Origin: Amphritea pacifica
Lineage (GTDB): Bacteria; Pseudomonadota; Gammaproteobacteria; Pseudomonadales; Balneatricaceae
Reading direction: 5' to 3'
DNA: 64,000 nt
Assembly: GCF_016924145.1 (NCBI RefSeq)
Contig: NZ_JAFFZO010000025.1
Location: 1-64,000, forward strand
Each line of letters opens with the position of its first letter. The stretch's first letter is position 1. The translations under genes and the position numbers were made by a program. Below are positions 17,972 to 27,898 of this stretch, piece by piece. The notes under the pieces were generated by a model that saw nothing but the letters and a program-made list of their open reading frames with translations, made no database searches and was not told where the DNA came from.

Positions 17972-19006
17972 TTAGCTCCTGCTCTTTAAGGGCACTACCC
18001 GGACTTTGTCACCCTCGCTCACCTGCAGCAGGTGCGCCAGCTCTGCAGTGAGGGTTATTCTGCCTTCGGACGGGGCGATCTCAACCACGGTGCAGCGGAA
18101 GTTTTGCAGTGAGGTATTACTGATCAGAAAGGGCTGTGTATGCTGCTGACAGGGGCCTATATGCACCTCCACATAGCGGCTTTTTCTGACCGCCCGGATA
18201 TCCTTAAGTTCGCAGGCAAGGGTGGGGCCGGCATCAAAAATATCGATATATTCCTCATAACGAAAGCCTTCGCTTTCCAGTAATTTCCGCGCAGGTACGG
18301 TTTGTTCATGGACCTCACCGATCACCTGTCTGGCCGTTTCTGGCAGCAGGTGAATATAGATCGAGTGCTTGGGCATCAGCTCGGCGATAAACACCTTATT
18401 GCCCAGGCCTGTGAGATAGTCCGCTTCAGAAAACTCCATACTGAAGAAGTGCCGTCCCAGTCCGTTCCAGAAGGGCGAGAGCCCCTCGGTATCGCTGACA
18501 CCGCGCATCTCTGCAATGATTTTGCCGGGGAAACGCTCTTTGAATTGCGCCAGAAACAGAAAACGGCAGCGTGACAGTAAGCCCCCGTTATGACCCTGCC
18601 GGTATTCCGGGGTCAGATACAGCGTGCAAACCTCAGTGCAGCCAGTATAGTCGTTGCAGAGATAGAGGGTCTGAAAGCTATTGTGGACCCCCAGTTCCCG
18701 GGAGGCATGAACAACCGTGCCCAGACGGTAGTGATAGAACGGTTCCCGCAGACCAACGGCGGACTCGATGCCACAGACGCCAACCACTTTGTTGTCCGGT
18801 GAAGCTTCCAGAACAAACAGGTAACTGGCACCCAGTGGATCCGCTTTGACCTGACTAAAGGCGACTTCAGAAGCGGCGATCTTTGCTTCAAGCAGTTCCC
18901 GGTTACAGGGAAGGGAGGTAAAGCCCGGACCGCTGTCCCGGGCCAGTTCACAGAGTCGATCCAGATCGGATGATCTGATTGGGCGAATTATGTTGATATC
19001 GTTCAT
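17972..19006 (-). CDS. astA: Arginine N-succinyltransferase
   Basis: The 344-residue GNAT-fold enzyme transfers succinyl from succinyl-CoA to arginine, committing it to the AST pathway. It shows the AstA N-terminus (IIRPIRSSDLDRLCELA), the cofactor-contacting segment LYLTPEYRQGHNGGLLSRCR and the FWNGLGRHFF block. Only one subunit gene is present, as in E. coli, unlike the aruF/aruG pair of Pseudomonas. The C-terminal 60 residues form the usual small beta domain. Confidence 0.95.
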   Translation of the reverse strand: MNDINIIRPIRSSDLDRLCELARDSGPGFTSLPCNRELLEAKIAASEVAFSQVKADPLGASYLFVLEASPDNKVVGVCGIESAVGLREPFYHYRLGTVVHASRELGVHNSFQTLYLCNDYTGCTEVCTLYLTPEYRQGHNGGLLSRCRFLFLAQFKERFPGKIIAEMRGVSDTEGLSPFWNGLGRHFFSMEFSEADYLTGLGNKVFIAELMPKHSIYIHLLPETARQVIGEVHEQTVPARKLLESEGFRYEEYIDIFDAGPTLACELKDIRAVRKSRYVEVHIGPCQQHTQPFLISNTSLQNFRCTVVEIAPSEGRITLTAELAHLLQVSEGDKVRVVPLKSRS

Positions 19007-19065
19007 CCCTAATCTCCTCGGTTTACCTGAAAACTGGAGTAAGCCGTCAAATCGCTGGCACCTGG

Positions 19066-20286
19066 TTACATTCTGTTTCTGAGCCAGGTGTCGGGTTGTT
19101 CTGCCAGCCGTAACAGGATCATTGCACTGAGCTGCGCCCGTTCAACCAGGCTGGGCAGCCGGATAAACTCACTATGGCTGTGAATATGGCCGCCCTGCAC
19201 CCCCAGGGTATCAACATTGGGCAGCCCGGCCGCCGATAGATTATTACCGTCACAGCAACCGCCGGTTGACTCCCATGCGAGGGGCGCACCCAGTAGCCCG
19301 GAACACTCTGTTACCAGTTGAAACAGCGCCAGGTGGGCCTGGTCCAGCTGTTTTGGCGGGCGACCAAAACTGCCGTGTAGTGTCAGTGATATCCCCTCCT
19401 TGCTGTTGATCTGCTGTTGGATAATCTGCAACTGTTGCTGGCACCATTGTTCATCTGCGCTGATGCGGGTACGAATGTTGAAGCGACAACGTGCCTGATC
19501 GGGCACCTGATTGGTCGTTTCTCCGCCATCTGCCACGCCGATATTGAGAGTGACGCCGTCTCGCCGGCCATTCAGTTGATCGACCGCAGTAATAAACTCA
19601 GCCATGGCACAGATCGCATTGCGGCCGAGATGGTGTTCCCGGCCGGCATGAGCCTCTACGCCGGTGAAAAGGGCGGTAAAATTGCCGCTGCCCTTACGCT
19701 CTCCCGCCAGTTGCCCGTTGGGCAGTGCCGGTTCGTAGATCAAGCCCAGGTCATGCTGTTGCGCCTGTTGGGCCAGGATTGCGGCGGAACCGGGGGAACC
19801 GATCTCCTCGTCGGGATTCAGTATAACGGTCCAGCCCAGCCGTTGTGTCAGGGGCGACTGTTCAAAGGCGCTCAGGGCTTCCAGCATAACCAGCAGCCCG
19901 CCTTTCATATCGCTGACGCCGGGCCCCTGCAGCGTCTGGTCATCCAGCCACTGACACCGCTGAAACGCTGAATCAGCCGGGAATACTGTATCCAGATGTC
20001 CGGTGAGCAACACCTGTAACGGAGCGTCCGGGCGTTTGCTCAGAATATGCAGATCTCCCAGACGGTGTTCTTCGGCAGAGCCATCGGTGCGAAGCTGAGT
20101 AGAGGCTGCTACGGCGTGCTGCTGATGATGACAGTTGAGCCGTGCACAAAACATCTTGCTCAGCAGTTCACCAACCTGATTGACTCCGGCCCGGTTGAGG
20201 GTGCCGGAATTAATCTGCGCCAGTTTCACCAGGGTTTCGGTTAAGGGGGGCTGGCGTTCGGTGATTGAACTCAGCAGGGCATCCAT
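19066..20286 (-). CDS. M20-family metallohydrolase in the ast operon (candidate succinylglutamate desuccinylase)
   Basis: The 406-residue product is an M20/carboxypeptidase G2-type dizinc hydrolase: metal ligands and catalytic residues occur in GHLDTVFP, VSDMKGG, NPDEEIGSPG, the YEPA segment and the C-terminal HIHSHSEFI. The lid domain is present at about 195-310. It lies between astC and astA, 9 bp after astC. The AST pathway ends with hydrolysis of succinylglutamate by AstE, normally an M14-type enzyme, and no M14 gene is seen here. M20 enzymes such as DapE and ArgE already remove succinyl or acetyl groups from amino acids, so this protein may be a substitute for AstE. That role is inferred from position and chemistry; an alternative is a role in acylated amino acid salvage. 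Confidence 0.75.
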   Translation of the reverse strand: MDALLSSITERQPPLTETLVKLAQINSGTLNRAGVNQVGELLSKMFCARLNCHHQQHAVAASTQLRTDGSAEEHRLGDLHILSKRPDAPLQVLLTGHLDTVFPADSAFQRCQWLDDQTLQGPGVSDMKGGLLVMLEALSAFEQSPLTQRLGWTVILNPDEEIGSPGSAAILAQQAQQHDLGLIYEPALPNGQLAGERKGSGNFTALFTGVEAHAGREHHLGRNAICAMAEFITAVDQLNGRRDGVTLNIGVADGGETTNQVPDQARCRFNIRTRISADEQWCQQQLQIIQQQINSKEGISLTLHGSFGRPPKQLDQAHLALFQLVTECSGLLGAPLAWESTGGCCDGNNLSAAGLPNVDTLGVQGGHIHSHSEFIRLPSLVERAQLSAMILLRLAEQPDTWLRNRM

Positions 20287-20295
20287 AATCTTCGC

Positions 20296-21537
<1,242 letters not shown>

Positions 21538-21589
21538 CTAAGTTTAGACGCTGAAACAGATAGAGCAGTACTATTTCAACCGTTAGGGC

Positions 21590-21616
21590 AAAAAAAAAAG
21601 CACCCATCGGGTGCCT
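21590..21616 (-). terminator. Intrinsic terminator after the distal glnK
   Basis: On the minus strand GCACCC-GAT-GGGTGC is followed by ten T. It lies about 25 bp after the distal P-II gene stop and separates the glnK-amtB-glnK unit from the ast operon. Confidence 0.88.
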
Positions 21617-21640
21617 TTAATCGATAAATTATTCAGTGGC

Positions 21641-22081
<441 letters not shown>

Positions 22082-22096
22082 TTAATAAAACGTCAG

Positions 22097-22118
22097 AAGG
22101 GGAGCCAAGGCTCCCCTT
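22097..22118 (-). terminator. Strong hairpin between amtB and the second glnK
   Basis: A 10-bp inverted repeat AAGGGGAGCC / GGCTCCCCTT lies 30 bp after the amtB stop. On the minus strand it is not followed immediately by a T-run, so it may be a partial terminator or an RNA 3'-end stabiliser that lowers expression of the downstream glnK. Confidence 0.55.
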
Positions 22119-22148
22119 TTAAGGATATGTTATATCCAGCGGGTAAAA

Positions 22149-23408
22149 TTACTTACCTGAAGTGAACTCAGGGTAAGCTTCCATACCGCATTCAGCAAGA
22201 TCCACACCTTCGTACTCTTCCTCTTCGCTGACACGGATGCCGATAACTGCTTTGAGGATGGCCCAGACGACCAGGCTGGTGACGAAGACCCATACAAAGA
22301 TGGTTACCGCACCGATCAACTGGCCACTGAAGCTTACATCGCCGTTGGTAACCGGTACCAGCAGCAGACCCAGCAGACCACAGACACCGTGTACAGAGAT
22401 CGCACCGACGGGATCATCGATACGCAGCTTGTCCAGAGTGATGATGGCAAATACCACCAGAACACCACCGATGGCACCGAACAGGGTTGCCTGCAGTGCG
22501 GTAGGTGTTGATGGCTCTGCTGTGATTGCTACCAGACCCGCCAGAGCGCCGTTCAGCAGCATGGTCAGGTCGGCCTTGCCGAACAGCATGCGGGCAGTGA
22601 TCAGCGCCGCGATAGAGCCACCGGCTGCCGCCGTGTTAGTGTTCAGGAATACCATTGCTACAGAGTGAGCGTTGGCGATATCGCCCAGTTTCAGCACGGA
22701 ACCGCCGTTGAAACCGAACCAGCCCATCCACAGGATGAAGGTACCCAGCGTGGCCAGGGGCAGGTTAGCACCCGGGATAGCGTTAACACCGTTGGCGGTG
22801 TATTTGCCTTTACGGGCACCCAGCAGCAGAACACCTGCCAGTGCTGCAGCAGCACCCGCCATGTGCACGATACCAGAACCGGCAAAGTCTGAGAAACCCA
22901 GGTCGCCCAGGTTGTACATGCCGAATACGTCAGCACCGTTCCAGGTCCATGAACCTTCCATTGGGTAGATGATACCGGTCATTACTACAGCGAAGGCGAG
23001 GAAAGCCCACAGCTTCATCCGCTCGGCAACCGCACCGGAAACGATAGACATAGCGGTAGCAACAAATACGACCTGGAAGAAGAAGTCAGACGCGCCGGAG
23101 TAAACCGAGTCGCCATCGAAGCCCGCTTCAGCAGAGTCCGCCAGCACCTGATTCACATCAATCACACCAATAGTGCTCAGGAACAGGTCGCCGTCGTACA
23201 TAATGTGATAACCGCACACCATATACATGACGCAGGCAATCGAGAACAGGGCTACGTTTTTTGTCAGGATCTCGGTGGTGTTCTTAGAACGTACCAGACC
23301 TGCTTCCAGCATGGCGAAACCTGCCGCCATCCACATAACTAATGCACCGCACACCAGAAAATAAAAGGTGTCCATCGCATATTGTAATTCAAAAATTTGA
23401 TTTTCCAT
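22149..23408 (-). CDS. amtB: Ammonium transporter
   Basis: The 419-residue product has the Amt/Mep fold with about eleven membrane segments, the twin pore histidines in GSGIVHMAGA and ISVHGVCGLLG, and the cytoplasmic C-terminal tail ending EYEGVDLAECGMEAYPEF that binds P-II proteins. I chose ATG 23408 because AGGGGGAAG stands just upstream; the longer start at 23426 has none. There is no long signal peptide. It lies between two P-II genes, both on the same strand. GlnK is known to plug AmtB when nitrogen is plentiful. Confidence 0.96.
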   Translation of the reverse strand: MENQIFELQYAMDTFYFLVCGALVMWMAAGFAMLEAGLVRSKNTTEILTKNVALFSIACVMYMVCGYHIMYDGDLFLSTIGVIDVNQVLADSAEAGFDGDSVYSGASDFFFQVVFVATAMSIVSGAVAERMKLWAFLAFAVVMTGIIYPMEGSWTWNGADVFGMYNLGDLGFSDFAGSGIVHMAGAAAALAGVLLLGARKGKYTANGVNAIPGANLPLATLGTFILWMGWFGFNGGSVLKLGDIANAHSVAMVFLNTNTAAAGGSIAALITARMLFGKADLTMLLNGALAGLVAITAEPSTPTALQATLFGAIGGVLVVFAIITLDKLRIDDPVGAISVHGVCGLLGLLLVPVTNGDVSFSGQLIGAVTIFVWVFVTSLVVWAILKAVIGIRVSEEEEYEGVDLAECGMEAYPEFTSGK

Positions 23409-23462
23409 CACTTCCCCCTGAAGCAAACGCTTAGAGTTGTTTTTTAGGTTGTAAGTCAGTTT

Positions 23463-23816
<354 letters not shown>

Positions 23817-23837
23817 CTAGTAAAACTGTTTTAAAGG

Positions 23838-23860
23838 GCTACGCTGGTTATCAGCGTAGC
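23838..23860 (-). other. Leader hairpin in the glnK 5' untranslated region
   Basis: A perfect 9-bp inverted repeat (GCTACGCTG / CAGCGTAGC) with a 5-nt loop lies between the predicted sigma-54 start point (about 23872) and the glnK ATG. On the minus strand it is followed by CCCTTTAAAACAGTTTT. It may protect or attenuate the transcript. Confidence 0.5.
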
Positions 23861-23882
23861 GATAAACGGTTGGTCCATACTA

Positions 23883-23898
23883 AGCATTGCACATGCCA
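23883..23898 (-). promoter_or_regulatory. Sigma-54 promoter for glnK-amtB
   Basis: The minus strand reads TGGCATGTGCAATGCT, with GG and GC separated by exactly 10 nt and 10 of the 12 specified positions of the consensus TGGCACG-N4-TTGCW conserved. The predicted start lies about 70 nt upstream of the glnK ATG. Confidence 0.85.
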
Positions 23899-23998
23899 TA
23901 AAGTTATTTGTTATTTAAAAACAGTGGCTTATAATGATTTTAAGATGTTTTGCTATGGCCTTTGGAGGTTTTTGCGCGCTTTCTTGATGAGTCGCTGG

Positions 23999-24031
23999 TG
24001 CACAATTGTTGTGCAGGCACTTTTTTGGTGC
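23999..24031 (-). promoter_or_regulatory. Two tandem NtrC-like binding sites
   Basis: TGCACAATTGTTGTGCA (23999-24015) is a perfect 7-bp inverted repeat with a 3-nt centre and fits TGCACCA-N3-TGGTGCA at 12 of 14 positions. GCACTTTTTTGGTGC (24017-24031) fits the same consensus closely. Both lie about 130-160 bp upstream of the sigma-54 start, the usual enhancer distance. Confidence 0.8.
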
Positions 24032-24140
24032 GTCGATAGGTATGCATCGGTATGCCGCAACATCCGGGTCGGGATATTGGCCGGTTATTGGTATAGTCTT
24101 AACAGAGTTGAACAACCGATATTATTTGGAAATATGAGAT

Positions 24141-24407
24141 ATGATTAATCACAAAATACTGGAAGGGATCAGCGAGCAGATCGGCCAGTTATTTGATCAG
24201 ACCCGGCCCGGTTCAGCAGAATCTGAGATTCGGCAACAGATTAATGCCCTATTGCTGAGCGCGTTCAGACGGATGGACCTGGTCACCCGGGAGGAGTTTG
24301 ATGCTCAGAGTGCTGTTTTGGCCCGTAGCCGCGCTAAACTGGAGCAGTTACAGTCAGAGCTTGAACAGCTTGAGAAAAAGGTCGGTCAGACCGTCAATAA
24401 ACCCTAG
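24141..24407 (+). CDS. ubiK: Ubiquinone biosynthesis accessory factor (YqiC/UbiK family)
   Basis: The 88-residue product matches the BMFP/YqiC family: an amphipathic N-terminal helix (KILEGISEQIGQLF), a central LLLSAFRRMDLVTREEFDAQ motif and a C-terminal coiled coil (about 55-83). In E. coli this trimeric protein helps assemble the aerobic ubiquinone pathway with UbiJ and binds lipid. It is divergent from glnK-amtB. Confidence 0.9.
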   Translation: MINHKILEGISEQIGQLFDQTRPGSAESEIRQQINALLLSAFRRMDLVTREEFDAQSAVLARSRAKLEQLQSELEQLEKKVGQTVNKP

Positions 24408-24427
24408 TCACAGACCAAGGACACCCT

Positions 24428-26344
24428 ATGCATCTGCTTATGTATGCCTGCATCCTGCCTGATCTGAGTTATCAGTTCGCGACTCAGGAATATCTGGGCA
24501 TGCTTGGCTGGCAGGGAGATGTGAGCGGCGTGCCGCTGTCTCAGGTGCACTCTGAGGAAGCGCTGTTTGAGTTGCGTCATGGGATGATGCTGGCCCGTTC
24601 AAAGGGGACCGCGACACTCTCCTGGCAACCGTTTGTGGAGGATCACAATCTCTGGCTACGGCTGGAAATTTTCTGGAACCCGGTTGCCCGGCTCTATACG
24701 GTTAATGCGATGCGAACCGGTCAGGCAGCAGGGCGCATGCTGTTCCAGGATCCGCAACAGGGGTTGTTCGACTACACCCCGCAGGCGGTTATGTTGCTGG
24801 ATGGGGATAACCGCATCTATCGGGTAAACCCCAGCTTTTCAGAGGTTACCGGTTTCTCTTATGAAGATGTTGTGGGGCAGGGGCCGGGAATCGTCACCAA
24901 CCGGGAGATCTCTGCCGAACTGTTCGATCATCTGTGGCAGCAACTGATGCTCAGAGGGTTCTGGGAAGGGGAGTTGTGGAACCAGCATAAAGATGGCCAT
25001 AGCTATCCGGCCTGGTATTCGCTGATGGCGCGCCGGGATGACAGTGGTGAGATCGACGGCTTTGTGGCTCAGTTTTCCGATATCAGCAGCTCCTATGGCG
25101 ATCAGAACCGCTATAGTCATGCCAGCTACGATGCCCTGACCGGATTGCCGGATGAGTTTATGCTGCTCGATCAGTTGAATCAGCAGTTGCTGAGAGACAG
25201 CCTCGGCCACCGGGGACGAGGGTTGCTATTATTACAGCTGAACAGCACCGGGGAGGCGGGCGGGGCGCTTATAGCCGCACTGGCTGCACGGCTCAGCGCT
25301 CAGGTGCGGGAAACCGATCTGTTGGCGATGGATCAGGAGCATAACTTTGTTTTCGTGCTTGAAGATTGTCCCGATGAGATGACTCTGGAGCAGTTTGCCG
25401 ATCGGATTGGTGCGCTGCTGCAGGAACCCGTTGATATCGATGGACAACCCTTTGTGGTTCATCACACGATGGGCGGAGTGCTGGTCGAGAGTGGCGGTAT
25501 CAGTGCTGAACTGATGCTGGACCGGGCCCGGCTGGTGCTGCGTACCCTGGAGAAGCAGCAGGGCTTTTGGCTGTATGATAAGTCTCTGGGGAGTGGTACT
25601 GTGCTGAGTCGGGATACTCTGGGTCAGGCGGTGTCAGAGGGCTGGCTACAGCTACGCTTTAATCCGGTTTACTCTTTGCAGGAACATCATCTCGCTGCGG
25701 CTGAGGTGTCGCTGGCACTGAACCACCCACAACAGGGAATCTTGTCGCCGGAGCAGTTTATCCCTCAGCTATCCCGTTATGGTTTACTGCAGGATTATCA
25801 TCAGCAGCTGGAGCGTCAGTTGCTGCCAATGATCAAACTCTGGAGCGGCTTTGAACAGTTTCATAATCTCTGTATCAGGCTGCAGGATGAGGAGCTTTTT
25901 TCTGTAGCGGTGATCGAGCATCTGATCCGGCAGATGGTTAAGGTGGGCATACCGCCCCAGCGGCTGATGATCATTTTAAATTTTGTCCAGCTGCAGCTGT
26001 TTCCCGATGAGATCGAGGAGCTGAAAGCCCACGGGGTGCTGATACTGCTGGACCCACAGCAGCACTCACTCGGACGTTTGTCGCCGCAGTTGTTTCCCGA
26101 TATGTTGCTGCTCAACGCGGGACTGGTGGAGCAGCAGATGCGTGATGATCGCTATATACGTGATGTCGAGACACTGATCTCTATGGCGCGGCAGAATGAT
26201 CTGGAGGTGATGGCGGAGGGGGTTCGCACCACCGGACAGATGACCCGGCTAACACAGCAGGGTTGTGTGCGCATGAGTGGTAAATATGTTGGACGTGATC
26301 TGACCCTGGAGCAGTTGGTCGAACGGTTAGATCTGGAACACTGA
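24428..26344 (+). CDS. PAS protein with degenerate GGDEF and degenerate EAL domains
   Basis: The 638-residue product has an N-terminal PAS-like segment (about 1-95), a clear PAS domain (115-220: DNRIYRVNPSFSEVTGFSYEDVVG), then GGDEF-like (about 230-390) and EAL-like (395-635) folds. The GGDEF loop is replaced by DQEHNFVFVLED, and the EAL domain reads EVS in place of EAL and lacks the metal ligands: the N, E, DD and K positions are R, L, DPQQ and N. It therefore probably neither makes nor breaks c-di-GMP and may act as a receptor or scaffold. No membrane segment is evident. It lies 20 bp after ubiK and 55 bp before comM, suggesting a shared transcript. AGGA 8 nt upstream supports the start. 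Confidence 0.85.
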   Translation: MHLLMYACILPDLSYQFATQEYLGMLGWQGDVSGVPLSQVHSEEALFELRHGMMLARSKGTATLSWQPFVEDHNLWLRLEIFWNPVARLYTVNAMRTGQAAGRMLFQDPQQGLFDYTPQAVMLLDGDNRIYRVNPSFSEVTGFSYEDVVGQGPGIVTNREISAELFDHLWQQLMLRGFWEGELWNQHKDGHSYPAWYSLMARRDDSGEIDGFVAQFSDISSSYGDQNRYSHASYDALTGLPDEFMLLDQLNQQLLRDSLGHRGRGLLLLQLNSTGEAGGALIAALAARLSAQVRETDLLAMDQEHNFVFVLEDCPDEMTLEQFADRIGALLQEPVDIDGQPFVVHHTMGGVLVESGGISAELMLDRARLVLRTLEKQQGFWLYDKSLGSGTVLSRDTLGQAVSEGWLQLRFNPVYSLQEHHLAAAEVSLALNHPQQGILSPEQFIPQLSRYGLLQDYHQQLERQLLPMIKLWSGFEQFHNLCIRLQDEELFSVAVIEHLIRQMVKVGIPPQRLMIILNFVQLQLFPDEIEELKAHGVLILLDPQQHSLGRLSPQLFPDMLLLNAGLVEQQMRDDRYIRDVETLISMARQNDLEVMAEGVRTTGQMTRLTQQGCVRMSGKYVGRDLTLEQLVERLDLEH

Positions 26345-26398
26345 AGCAGGGCTTGGCAAAAACAAGCCTGTTAAACCAATATCCAGGGATGGATTCGC

Positions 26399-27898
26399 AT
26401 GGCATTGGCAATAGTTCACACCCGGGCGCAGCTCGGTATTCAATCACCACCGGTTGCGGTGGAAGTTCATCTGTCGGGCGGTCTGCCCAGCTTTTCCATT
26501 GTGGGGATGCCCGAAACCGGGGTCAAGGAGAGTCGCGAGCGGGTTCGCAGCTCGCTGCTTAACTGCGGCTTTGAGTTCCCGGCCCGGCGTATCACCGTTA
26601 ATCTGGCACCCGCAGACCTGCCGAAAGAGGGCGGGCGCTACGACCTGGCGATAGCCATAGGCATTCTGATTGCCAGCGGCCAGCTGCCGCAAAACAGTGC
26701 AGATTGTTTTGAGTTTCTGGCGGAGCTGGCGCTGTCGGGCGAGCTGCGGCCGGTCTCGGGCGTCCTGCCGGTGGCGATGAGTTGTCGCAAGGCTGGCCGG
26801 AGTTTGTGGCTGGCGGCGGACAATGTTGAGGAAGCCGGGTTGGTGAGTGGCTTGCATCTTTTTAGTGCAGGGTCTCTGCTGGAGGTCAGCAACCATCTGG
26901 CGGCGGCCTCTCTGATCACACCGGCGCTGGCTTCAGGGTGGCAGACTGAAGCGGTTCAGGGGGCGGATATGTCTGATGTGCGCGGGCAGTATCAGGCAAA
27001 AAGAGCACTGGAAATTGCCGCCGGAGGTGGGCATAACCTGCTGTTGTGCGGGCCGCCGGGCAGTGGCAAAAGCATGCTGGCCAGCCGCTTACCCGGTATT
27101 CTGCCGCCTCTGGCGCAGGACGAGCGCCTGGAGATCGCGGCTATCTACTCGATTGCCGGGATACAGGAGAAAAGTCTGTTTGCTGGCGTCCGCCCATTTC
27201 GCACCCCGCATCATACCGCGTCTGCAGTGGCGCTGGTGGGCGGCGGCAGTAATCCCCGGCCTGGTGAGATCTCCCTGGCCCATCAGGGGGTTTTATTTCT
27301 GGATGAGCTGCCTGAATATAGCCGTCAGGTGCTGGAGGTGATGCGCGAGCCGCTGGAGTCGGGGGAGATCAACATCTCCCGTGCTGCCCTGCAAACCCGC
27401 TTTCCTGCCCGGTTTCAACTGGTTGCTGCGATGAACCCCTGCCCCTGTGGATATCGGGGAGATCAGAGTGGCCGGTGTCGCTGTACCCCGGATCAGGTGC
27501 AGCGCTATCAGGCAAAAATATCGGGACCGTTATTAGACCGGATCGACCTGCAGAGCTGGGTGCCAGGGCTGACTCCCGAGCAACTGATGGGACCGGCTGA
27601 AACCAGTGAGTGCAGCCGTGATATCAGAGCGCGGGTCGTCAGCGCCCGGGCTATTCAACAGCAGCGACAGGGGTGTATTAATGATCAGCTCAACGTTAAG
27701 GAGCTGGAGCAGTATTGCCAGCTGGGCGCTGAGCAGCAGCATTTGCTGATGCAGGCAATGGATAAGATGGGGTTGTCCGCCCGGGCTACGCATCGGGTAT
27801 TGAAGGTCTCAAGAACCATTGCGGATCTGCAGGGGGAGGCGCAGATCAGTAACGCAGCGCTCCTGGAAGCTATTGGTTTGCGGCGCTCTCCGCTGTGA
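26399..27898 (+). CDS. comM: YifB/ComM family AAA+ ATPase
   Basis: The 499-residue product has the ComM layout: an N-terminal Lon-protease-like fold (1-170, AIVHTRAQLGIQSPPVAVEVHLSGGLPSFSIVGMP), a Mg-chelatase-type AAA+ core with Walker A GPPGSGKSM, Walker B LFLDELPE, the zinc-binding CPCGYRGDQSGRCRC, and a C-terminal helical domain (RATHRVLKVSRTIADL). ComM is a hexameric helicase promoting branch migration during natural transformation. Its 3' end overlaps the convergent gene at 27870-29609 by 29 bp. Confidence 0.95.
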   Translation: MALAIVHTRAQLGIQSPPVAVEVHLSGGLPSFSIVGMPETGVKESRERVRSSLLNCGFEFPARRITVNLAPADLPKEGGRYDLAIAIGILIASGQLPQNSADCFEFLAELALSGELRPVSGVLPVAMSCRKAGRSLWLAADNVEEAGLVSGLHLFSAGSLLEVSNHLAAASLITPALASGWQTEAVQGADMSDVRGQYQAKRALEIAAGGGHNLLLCGPPGSGKSMLASRLPGILPPLAQDERLEIAAIYSIAGIQEKSLFAGVRPFRTPHHTASAVALVGGGSNPRPGEISLAHQGVLFLDELPEYSRQVLEVMREPLESGEINISRAALQTRFPARFQLVAAMNPCPCGYRGDQSGRCRCTPDQVQRYQAKISGPLLDRIDLQSWVPGLTPEQLMGPAETSECSRDIRARVVSARAIQQQRQGCINDQLNVKELEQYCQLGAEQQHLLMQAMDKMGLSARATHRVLKVSRTIADLQGEAQISNAALLEAIGLRRSPL

